From Solanum dulcamara (taxonomy: Eukaryota > Streptophyta > Magnoliopsida > Solanales > Solanaceae), in NCBI RefSeq assembly GCF_947179165.1, contig NC_077237.1, positions 61,673,523 through 61,737,522 on the forward strand: a stretch of DNA of 64,000 nucleotides. Reading direction: 5' to 3'. A program made the translations under genes and the position numbers. The notes under the pieces were generated by a model. The model worked only from the letters and a program-made list of their open reading frames with translations, made no database searches and had not been told where the DNA came from. Positions 12,501-24,500 of this stretch are shown here, piece after piece (the stretch's first letter is position 1; the number at the start of each line of letters is the position of its first letter).

Positions 12501-15500
12501 CATTACATGATAAACTAGATCTTTTGATTTCAAGGGAAGTAACGGAGAAAGGGAATAGAAACAGAACAATCAGAAATTGACAAGATAAATTAACACATGA
12601 TATTATTACCACCTTTGGTCCTAGATCATTTAGAATGCAGGAAGGACAAGAGCCAGTGCAAGAGTACATAAAAAGATGCGGCATTGATGGTATAATCTAT
12701 CCTCAAGAAGATATTCAAATATTTAGTGGAGGGGCCAATCAGAGTTCTGTTAAGCCTCGTTGACAAGAGGAAGGAAGTAGATACCCTCAGAATCCTATCT
12801 TGATCATTTTGGATGACTAGATAGGGTTGTTTAGATTTCTTAAAGGATACTAATCATCAACGCATGTTTCATCTTTGTTTGCAACCTCCTAATTGTCTTC
12901 TAGTGTTAGGGAGAGGAATCTTCCCACATGACTTAGTTTAGGAAATTGACAATAGGCTTACATCTTTTACATAATCTCAAACATAACTGGGTGGGCTTGT
13001 CCACTTTTAGCTTGTGATATGGAGGTATCGACAAATGTCTCCCTGCTTGTTTTGTAATCTTTTCCAAGCTTGCTTCCAACAATTGGATCAGTGCCTAACC
13101 CCCCCACCCCACCCCACTCCACCTTCTTAGCTAGATTATAAAAAAACATGTCTACTTTTGTCATTTCTGACAATATCTTCATTTATAAAATGTTACATGC
13201 ATTTCCCATTGAATGCTAGTTGTTTGAAATGCAGGGGACTTGAGTTTGTTGCTGTTGAACAACCTATCGATGCATTTACGAACATTCTGTTCTCATCTGG
13301 CACAACAGGTGTAGTAAAAGTAAAATTTATGTCCAATTCTTTCATGCCAATATATGCATTTTAATTTTGGTTTGAACTGAATGACACTTCCAAAATCATA
13401 AAGCTGGGGATATTACAATGTGTAAACAGGATTGAAATTCTTGGGTAAGGATAAATCCAGAGCCTGAAAGAAAGTGGGAGGCAATAGTGACTTAACTCAT
13501 AGCGTTAGAGGAGTTACTTGCCCTTGTCTGCTGTGGTTTAAGGTGGTACAGTAATGACGAAGATGAATGCTGAGATTGAGGTTCACTTGTTGAGATGATA
13601 ATGTAAAGTTGAAGAAAAAATAAGTGAGAACTCGGCATGAATTCCCTCAAGCTATTGGAGTTTTAATAAGAATCGGGTTACTTGAATAAATCAAAAAACT
13701 ATGCGGAAGCAAAAGTACAAAGATTAAAGATAAGAATTGAAAGATATGTGAAATTCGAAAATAAATCCCCAAATTTCTAGATATAAGAACCTTAAATGAT
13801 CTTTGTATTTAAAATTAACGGATCAAAAATAATTATGATACTAATAGAGTCAATTCAAGAACTTAGATCAAAAAGTGATCTAGAGACAACAATTAGTATA
13901 AGTCAATTACCTTCTTTAATTTACTTTAGTAGAAACCAAAGATATCAAGTTAATAATTAATCTACCTCTTAAAGAATTGTTCTTATATGGTTATAAGATA
14001 AATCCATAGTCACCACACAGAGGTGTAAAGAAGAGAAACCTCTCAAATAATATTAATCATGTCTTTTGAAAATAACAAATCCACCTCTATAGAATGGAAA
14101 TAATAACTAGGAAACTTTTAACTAGGAAAGCATGTAAAAATAATGTCAAACTTTTTTCTAAAATTAGCTGTCAAGAAAAAGGAAAGAAGTGGCAAATTTC
14201 CACCAAATCTCAACGTTACTTCAACAGTTTCTTGGCATGAAATTTCAGCTCTCTTTTATGCTCCGTGTTGGCCCTCACCTTGCCCTTCATGTGGCCCAAT
14301 CTTTCGGCTTTTCGACTCAAACTTGGACCATGAAATATATGTAGCACTTAGTCCACTTGTTATAATTCTTGGGTCATTTTTGGGCTTTTCTTCCACCATA
14401 AACACCTTGATTTTTCATTGAACCCATCAACTTTAGTGTAGGTACGCATCGTGGATGCTATCGGGTTTAGATAACCATGTTTACATGTTTAAAAAGGAAG
14501 GAAAATCAATACCTAATTACAATAGGAATAACTTAAGTTACCTACTATATTTACATATATTCTAGAATATTCACTAGGATTCTAACACTCCCTTTGAAGT
14601 CTGTGCATACAAATTGTATGTATCAAGCTTGCTATATATATCACTTGTTCTGGCATTGGCTTAAGACTTGTGAATATGACAGTAAGCTGATCATTTTACC
14701 ACAAGATGACTTACGGATCCTACATGAGCTTTATGGTTCGTAAGTGATGCCAACTGGTATTTGGTCAGGTTTTTATTCTAAGTTTGCTGACTAATATAAA
14801 TACTCTTTGTAGGACTTTTGTACAGTATGTGTTTCAGAACTTGTACGCACGAGTTAGAATATTGAACATTGCTTTTTCTTTATCATTTTCTAGGAGAAAA
14901 ATATATTTTCTTGTTATCATTTACTTCATCCTTGTAAGCACTTATGAATTGTTTATTGCTTTATTTTATTTTTAAAATATGAGTTGTCAAATCTTACACT
15001 TAGATTGTGGACTCAATATAGATGTTTTGTTCATGTGATTTTCTTGCTAGCCAAATGTTTCTCCATTCCAAATGTTTCAATATAGCCAAATGTTTCTCCA
15101 TTCCAGAACTCCAAGACAACACTTTGCTAAAGTTGCTTGTACTTCTCAGAAATCTAGAATAGTTTAGGTCAAGAGTGATATGCAGGTTGTTGTGCCAAGT
15201 TGGAAGTGAGATATGAGTGTTTGTATAGGTTTGTGCTTGCAGGGGTGGTTTTTATGATGTTAGATCCCAGTTTAGTGTGATTCTTGGGTTTTCCACGGGA
15301 GAACTTGTCAGTGTTGTTTCTCTTTTGGACTTTGGTATCGACACTTCCCCTTCTCTTTTGGGGGAGGTTGAGAAGGAGGTGAGAGGGTGTAGAAGCCTTT
15401 GTTTCATAATAAATTAAGGGCTGAAGAAATCACATCAATATGGGTGTTACATTCACATATAGATATCCTCTTTCTAGACAAGAACGGATAATTTAGTAGT

Positions 15501-18500
15501 CAGGTCAAATGTCGAACTGAAATGGCAGTGTACAATATCCTCTTTATGTTCACCAATTGATTATCAAGAATTCATTGAATTGGTAATGCAAATGAAGCAA
15601 TTGAATAAATGGTCACACCTAAAATCCTAAATGGTCCAGGAGATCCAAAGGCAATTCCATGGAGTCTCCTCACACCTTTCAAGGCGGCGGCTGATGGGTG
15701 GTGCCATATGGATATTAAAAAAGGCGATGTTGTTGCTTGGCCCACTAATCTTGGGTGGATGATGGGTCCTTGGCTCGTTTACGCTTCGTTGTTGAATGGG
15801 GCATCCATTGCCTTGTATAATGGATCTCCCCTTGGTTCTGGCTTTGCTAAGTTTGTACAGGTTAATTTCTTTCATTCTTATACTCTCTTGTTCTCCTATT
15901 TCATGTTGAACGACTCGGTGAAAATCACTTTGTATCACAATTATATACATTTGAGATAATTGTGTCAGCTAATATCATGTTGCTTTGTTATCTTCTAATC
16001 TGGTGTATTTTATTATTGTAACTTGTAAGCAAGGGAAGGCATCTATTTATAAATGTCTTCTTATGTGCATTAGCCTTGCGGCTATACTTTGGGTGGACTA
16101 TCAAGAAAATAAACAGGCTAAGTTTCTCAATTCCTAGATTTGAACGAAAAGGAAAAAACTGATGAGTAGAAAGAGAACTCTTTATTGCATGTACAGTTTT
16201 ACAATTTTACAATATTATTGCTACGCCTGTGGGTTCTCACCGACCCAATAGAAGTGAACTAATTGATGCATCACAATCTCTAATAGATATGGTATTTTAA
16301 AATCTTTTAGTTGATTCATCGCAAACCTACATTGTTTAAATTTTGAATACCTTTAGTTATTTATGCTCATGAAAAATCTCCCTTGCAAACTAACCAGGAT
16401 GCTAAAATAACTATGCTTGGGGTGATTCCAAGTATAGTGAGGACTTGGAAAGCGAAAAAATCTCCTGATGGCTATGATTGGTCGACCATCCGGTAGTTTC
16501 TAAGCAACTCCCTCATAATGTTTTTGTTTCACCAGGATCCCTATTGGCATCTTCGTCCTTGTTTTACTTCTATTTCTTTATCTCCTTACCTGTTATTTCC
16601 ATCCAAATTGACTGAAATTGCAGGCTACTTGCACATGGTTGATTCATGAATTTATATTTCAAAATACTGATATTATATATGAAAACAAATATGTTTCCTA
16701 TACATATGCACATTAAATGAATTCTGCCCAAGTCTGTTTCTCCTTTCCCTTTCTTGGGCTTAATGTAGTTCATACATGATGGTAGTTGCTTTGGCTCCAC
16801 TGGTGAGGCATCTAGCGTGGATGAATATCTTTGGCTGATGGGAAGAGCTGAATATAAACCGATAATGGAGTATTGCGGCGGTACAGAGATTGGTGGCTCC
16901 TTTGTCTCTGGGTCAATGTTGCAGCCTCAGTCTTTAGCCGCTTTCAGCACAGCAGTCATGGGATGTAGTCTTCATATTCTTGGCGATGATGGGTTTCCTA
17001 TAGTAAGCACTATACAACCTTATATTTGGAACATCAATAGTATTTGCTAGAGCAAACTGCAATTAATATCGTGTGATGCATTTTATGCTTGCCTAATAAG
17101 TTCTTCTTAAGCTAGTGAGAGTTGAGTGTTTACCAAATGTTATCAGTTCTCTTGCAACTTCAACTTGCTACTTCTGTCGGGGTTCCTCATAAAGAAACCA
17201 TTCAGATTCCTGTTTTATTTGGCCGCATCTTAAAACATGCACAACCCCTTATTGCTTGTTATTGTGATATTTTAAGCCGATTGTTAAGAAAATTGACCTC
17301 AATTCACACCCAAAAGCTAGCTCGTAAAGTCAGGATTTGGTGTAATCGACAATAACAAGAATAGAGGATAGAAATTGAATTTAGACACAAGGGAAACTCA
17401 ACAAAGTAGACAATAACTAGATTGAAAGGCCACAAAGTCACCTTCTACACTAGAACCCTAGCACCTAAGAAGATAGCCAAATCCCTTTGCTTCCTCACTA
17501 AGTTGGACTTGATCCAACAGCTACGCCTAGTCCACTACCAAGTTCATACATCAATATTATCTAACTTTACTAAATTGAGGAAGTAGGATATTAATACTAC
17601 GGCTTAAAATAAGCTAATAAAGTCTAAAATATCTCCAGCTAGGGATTAGAAATAATACGAGACTTAAAAAGGGATGTTGGAAACGTTGAGGTTATTCTCG
17701 TGATTGCTTATGCTGGGGCACAATCACGGTCCGGTCTTGGGTCAACTTCCTCTGCAATAGTGGACTCTAAGGCGCGATTGTGGACCTCGTCAAAGTCAGC
17801 ACCTTCCGCTTAAGCAGACTTCTTATCACAATCTCAGGCTTTTATTAGGCCTGGCTTTTCCGTGATAGGGAATAGTGTCTGCGGACATGTCACAACCCAA
17901 AAACCGGGGATGTGATAGCACCTATCTAACCCATCGATAGGTAAGCAACCCAAAACACATAATCATAAGTCAGAGAACAAATACAAAAAAATATTACATA
18001 AATCTCAAATAATACATAATTCAGCCTCTCATAAAATTCATAAAAAAAGTGAGTTTTCAGAGAATGAAGAACATAAAAATCTGGTTTTCCTTGTTATTAA
18101 ACAAGTGGAACATAAGTTTGATAAACCATCAAAAAGATATAGATGAAAGCAAAACAACAACTTCATTATAAATTCAGACTAATTGATACAGTTTACAAGC
18201 CAACTGAAATTAGAAACCAACTTCTAACGATTAGGGATAAGATAGAAACTAATTAACTTCTAAACAGTAAATAACTGCTCTACAGATACAGAGAACTTGG
18301 ACTGCTGCAGTTCTTATGCATTTTTCTCACACTCCTTCCTTTAAGAGCTGCAAACTCCCAAGTTTTTGCCTGAGAAGTTTAAATTTATTGCCTGATAAAG
18401 GTTTGGTGAAGATATCAGCCAACTGCTCCTCAGTTTTGCAATAGAGCAGAATCACGTCACCATTTTTGTGCACTTCCCTCAAGAAGAAAAGCTTGATGTT

Positions 18501-21500
18501 GAAGTGTTTTGTTTTTCCATGAAATACAGGATTATGAGAAATTGCTATCGCAGATTGAATGTCCACAAATACTTCAGTACCCTTTGTTTGAATCATGTGC
18601 AGATCAACAAATATATTTTCCTCAAACACAACGCTTGATTCACGGCTGCTGTTGCAGCCACAAATTCTGCCTCTGCAGTGGATTGAGCCACAATACCTTG
18701 CTTCTTTGAGCACCAGGAAAAAAAAATCTGATCCAAGACTGAAGCAGTATCCAGATGTGCTCTTCATGTCATCTGCGGATCCAGCCCAATCACTATCAGA
18801 ATACCCAAGTAGTTTCAGATCTAGTATTTTCTGAAACTTGACACCATAATTAATGGTACTTGTTTTGTTGCCTTTAGATGCACCTCACTAGCACAATGCA
18901 TGAACCTCGATAGAATGCTTACAACATGCAAAATATTGGGTCTTGTAGCTGTGAGATACATCAAACAACCGACTATGCCTATGAAGTACGTTTCCTCCAC
19001 TTTCTCTGCTCCATCATTCTTGCTTAGTTTCTCTTTTTGTTTCATAGGAGTACTCATCTCCTTGCAATCTTCCATGTTGAACTTCTGGAGAATTTCCTCA
19101 GCATATTTCTTCTGGCAAATGAAAACTTCATCCTGTCCTTGCTTGATTTCCATACCAAGAAAATAGGACGTTAGACCAAGATCAGTCGTCTCGAAGGCTT
19201 GCATCATTTCTTGCTTGAAATCCTCGATATGCCTTGTGTTACTCCCTGTAACTAGTACATCATCCACATATATAAAAACGCCAAGGATATCAATGCCATT
19301 ATGTTTAACATAAAGAGTAGATTTTGAAAAACTCTTTTCAAAGCCTAAGCCAAGAAAATGGTCATCTATTCGACCATACCAGGCCCTTGGTGCCTGTTTA
19401 AGTCCATAAAGTGCCTTTCTTAGCCTATAAACTGTGTACTCCTTTCCTTTCGCACAAATCCCTCGGGTTGCTCAACATAGATTCATTCCCGGAGAAAACC
19501 ATTAAGAAATGCTGATTTGGCATCCATCTGGTACACTTTCTAGCCCAATTGTGTAGCAAGAGCAAGAAGTAACCTTATTCTGTCAAGCCTAGCCACTAGT
19601 GCAAATGTATCAAAATAATCCACACCAAAAATTTGAGGATATCCCTTGACTACAAGTCTTGCTTTATGTTTGTTCACTGAACCATCAACATTTAGCTTGG
19701 TTCTAATGATCCATTTCAACCCAATAATCTTTCTGTCTCAAGGTTGATCAACAAGCTCCCCCAAGTCATGTTCTTCTCAATCATAAACAACTCTTCTTTC
19801 ATTGCAACAACCCATTTTTCATCATTCTTGGCTTCATTGTACCCGGCAGGTTCACATAGCACTACATTGCATCTCTGATGTATATCAGAGAGTTGTCGAG
19901 TACCTTTAACTGGTGAATGATCCACCATTTCATCCTGCAATGAGAGTGATATTTTCCTTTCAGAAACCTTGGTAGGAAACGTTTCTTCTATGTCAGAAGA
20001 GTTGAGGACTGATTTCTCCGAGTCTTCCCAACACCACTCTTCATTCTCTATAAAATACACATCTCTACTGAAGATTATATTATTAGTTTGTGGTTGGAAG
20101 ACCTTATATACCTTCAAAACTGAACTGTATCCAATAAAAACGCCTGGGACATATTTTTAATCTAGCTTATCTCGTTTAACTAGAGGAACATAGGAAAAAT
20201 AGAGACAGCCAAACACTTTAAGGAAATTTAACTATGGTTTAAATCCATACCAAGCTTCAAAAGGAGTTCGCTCTTTCACTGCCTACGTGGGAAGCCTATT
20301 TTGGAGAAAAACTGATGTATTTGCTGCCTCTGCCCAAAATTTCTTTGGCAAGTTCTTCTCGTGCAACATGCATCTGGTCATCTCCATAATGTATCTGTTC
20401 CTTCTCTCACTTACTCCATTTTGTTGGGAAGTATAGGGAGTAGTAAGTTGATGACGAATCTCTACTTCCTCACATAACATGTTGAAATGTTGAGAAGTGT
20501 ATTCCCTTCCATTATCTGTTCTTACAGACTGGATTTTACAATCAACTTCATTTTCTACTTCTTTGAACAATCGGAGCCTCAGCTTCTTGTTACTGATCAT
20601 TGTTCTTGCAAATGACAGCTTCATCCCAAGTTGATGGCATTTACTGAATCTAGCATCAAGCCTTCTCCAACATTTGTATGGTGGATGACCTGTCTTGTTA
20701 CAATGCTTACAATAAGGATACTTATCTTTGAGTTTCCAGGTTTTCTTTGGTAGTACTTGTTGGAATGCCTTCACCATTCTTCTTGAGGCTTTGCAAATAA
20801 TGCTCCCTCAGTATTTCTTTCCTCTCTCACGACCCGTTGTTGTTCTTGAGCTTGCGAAGCATTCAACAACTCTGAAAAGGTGATCTTGGATAGATCCTTA
20901 GTGTTTTCCAAAGTAGTTATGGTTGCTACAAATCTTTCCGGCATAGTTACCAGAATTTTTTCTACTATACGTGAATCATTGAACACAGAACCAAGAAATC
21001 TTACCCTATTTGCTATGTTTAAGATTCTTTCAGGATAATCTTTGATGGTTTCGGTTTCTTTCTTCTTCTGCATCTCAAAATCTCTTATAAGATTTAGCGC
21101 TTTCATACTTCTGATCCTTTCATCCCTTTCATAATCTGCCTTGAGATGATCCCAAATGTCTTTGGCCAACTTTAGAGACATAATTTGGGTGAAAATTGAA
21201 GATCTTGCTGAAAATAAACAAGCCTCTGCCTTTGATTTTCTAGTTTTCCTATCTTTCTGGTTCTTGATCTGGGCCATAGTAGGATTGTTAGGCAATGACG
21301 GAATTTCATAATCCTTATCGACTGCCTCACACATAGTCATGGCATCTAGATAACTTTCCATCCTTACTACCCAAATCTGATAGTTATCACATTAAAAACA
21401 TGTGGTGCCATTACTGAAAAACTTGATTCTGCTTCCATGATTGATAAACTTGCCTTGTTGATTTCAACCCTAACTTTGATGAAACACCCATAGCCCCTCA

Positions 21501-24500
21501 AGAAATAAGTGCTCTGATACCAATTGTGATTTTCTAGAGAATAAAGAACACAAAAATCTCGTTTTCCATGTTATTAAACAAGTGAAACATAAGTTTGATA
21601 AACCAGAAAAAGGTATTTAGGAAAGCAAAACTACAACTTCATAATAAATTTAGACTAATTTATAGAGTTTACAAGCCAACTGAAATTAAGAAACCAACTT
21701 CTAAGGATTAGAGATAAGATAGAAACTAATTAACTGCTAAACAGTAAATAACTGCTCTACAGATACAGAGAACTTGGACTGTTGCAATTCTTATGCATTT
21801 TTCTAACGGAAAATACGAAAATAGATAGAGACTCCCCAAAATCTGATGTCAGTAGTACAAGCCTCTACAAATCGTGAAGTACAATCTTGGTCTAGACAGT
21901 ATCAGAAACAAACGACATAAAAGAAAGGAGGGATAGAAGAGATCTAGGAGTTGCAGATCAGTCAAGCAACTACCTCAAAGTCTCGAGTGAAAGCTCAATT
22001 AGCTACCTATCACCAACCGGTTGAACTTGGCTCAGAACCTGCACACAATGGTGCTGAAGAAAGCAAGGGTGAGTACGAAATCCCCGTGTACTCAGCAACA
22101 TTGCCGATCGACCCAATTTGAAGCGATGACGAGGTCCGTCCTAAACTGCCCTGCTCCACTATCTTTAACATATACAACTCATTTCATGGAAGACACACGC
22201 GGACTAGAGGCTAATGTCAGCAACAATCACATTGAGATCAAGTCCAAGTAATCCGAAATCACTGTGAAATTGAGAAAAGAGTAAGTAAGCCACTTTCACA
22301 ATGCCCAATCACGCTCACACCATATCAATGCCATATAAACATGAATGAGATAATGTATGCATATGATGCACATGCTTCCTACCTGGCCAAAAACAGAACC
22401 TGTATATACCCACTGCCTTACTATAGCTAGATAAGACCCATGGAGGACTCAATCCATATACCACCTCCGGATCTTTCCCGAAGGCCATCGAAGAATATCA
22501 TATTACTACTCTATTTGGATCCTGCCTGAAAGGCGATCGGAGAGTACCATATCACCATATCTCATAACCTCTGGATCCCGCTCCTTGGGCCGTCGTTGAA
22601 ACACCATATGATTTAAACAATACAATGCATGAACTCTTATAAAATATAATAAAATGCCTCAGATATAGGAGATAAGATATCATGAATAAATATAAGAATG
22701 CCTTCTAGTTGTGAAATGATCAGAGTGTATGTAAAATTTACATATCATGTTTCTCGGGCAAATCATATCATCAAGCACAACTAGCTACATCGTTTATTAT
22801 GCTCCTAGCATACATAACAATCCTAGATCAATTAGACAGTTAATATCTGATTTCTACCCATAACGTGACACTGGTACCTCAATAAGTGCTCGCCATTCTA
22901 CTTCTATGGACCCCCATTACCCATTTTTCATATACACGGCCAATCAACACACTAACACTTCAAAAAGAGTCGAAAGAAAGTCTCAACTTAATTTACCAAG
23001 TTCAAAAAAAGAGTATCAGCTTGCCTTAAACAAAGCCCGAAATGTCAAGTTAGAGCCTTGCCCTTCTGTAGAGCTTCCGAACGAGCCCAATTTGGTCAAA
23101 TACAATTTCTACCTAAGAAAACGAATCCGTAGACACCCATATTGTTATATTTATATTCCGGGCCCAAGAAGATAGGGCAAAACTGTAATTTACTTTGAAA
23201 ATCAGATTACCCATAAGGTAAGGAACTCAAATCTAAATTTTCATCGAGAATGGAGTTCGAATCAACCCCTATATAATCAAAGTACAATTTCGTAACTTTA
23301 GGTCCAAAATTCCCAATTTTCATGCTCATACATGGTTCTAAACTTTCTTTAAGAATATGTTTACCCATAGTGTAAGGACCTCAAATATGAAATTTCATCA
23401 ATAATCGAGTCTGAACCGACCTCCAAATCGAAAAATACGATTTCAAATCTTGGGCGAAATCCCCCAATTTTCTCCAACAAGCTCACAGTTAAAAATGAAA
23501 ACCAGCTAAAGAAATCATGAAAAATGCCAAAATAAGGATAAAATACTTACCCCTCGTTAAACCGAGAAGAATGCTGTAAAGTTTTCAATTCCGATCTCTA
23601 AAACTCCAAGTACGTTCATAATACCAAGTAAACATGGTCTGATAATCAATACACTATTCAGGCATAAAAAAAAGAAATCTGGTCGCTAAAGTCATTTTCC
23701 TGTCGCTAAAGTATGAATTCTGGTTGCTAAAGGTCTGCACCAAGAATTTATTTTTTCACTAAAATGACCGTGATTCCCTCATACGACCTCGAAATGCACT
23801 GATTCTTTTTTCCATGAATCCTAAATAATTATACGGATCTACTTGTTCAATCAAAACTCCATTTCGTGTTCGTTTGTTCTGTGAGATATCATTTTTGTTC
23901 GTTAAAGAATTATTTCATGTTTCGCGGTAAAAATTTGATCTCGACTTACCCAAATTACACCAAACTTTCCAGATCAGTCCTATAACTCATGCTCAAAAGT
24001 TCAGAGGTCAAAATAATTTTTCAATATTTTGAACTAAAAACGGACCTTTGAGTCGTCACATTTTTATGCTTAAATAAGGCCAGAACACTTAAAATGTTAA
24101 AAATCTATCTGAAACTCATCCGGAACCTCATGGACACAGATCAAATATGCAATTGATTATAAAACATGTTCTGGACCCATTGGAATCATCAAAACACCAA
24201 TCGGAGGTCATCTTGATTGAATGTTGACCAATGTCATTTCTTAACTTTTAAATTTCCAACTTTCAAACCGATGACCCGAATCACATTCGAAAGTGTCGGG
24301 ACCTGAACCAAAGGTCCAACTTGCTAAAATATCACCCTTATTTTCTAAAAATGATTGTAGTAATTCTGGTTTGACACTATTTGTAATGACTCTCCTATTG
24401 AGAAATTCTATCTAGTAGCATTCGATCACAGAATCCATTGACACACAAAACACTTGAAATTTCATTCTGAGCTCATCTTCCTGGAATGTTGATTTTGGTC

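Larger units (their letters stand above)
18049..21807 (-). mobile_element. Ty1/copia retrotransposon, internally deleted
   Basis: Two near-identical ~283-bp direct repeats are the LTRs. On the minus strand, a Met-tRNA-type primer site (GGTATCAGAGCAC) abuts the 5' LTR and a purine tract AAAGGAAGGAG abuts the 3' LTR. Gag, zinc knuckle, integrase, RT and RNase H appear in copia order. At about 3.76 kb it is shorter than a full copia element. The protease and the front of integrase are missing and the RT frame is broken, so it could not move on its own. Target duplications could not be read with confidence. Confidence 0.88.

Noticed and set aside
22906..23175. 89-codon plus-strand frame
   Set aside because: Lies inside the minus-strand solo LTR; no recognisable motif.
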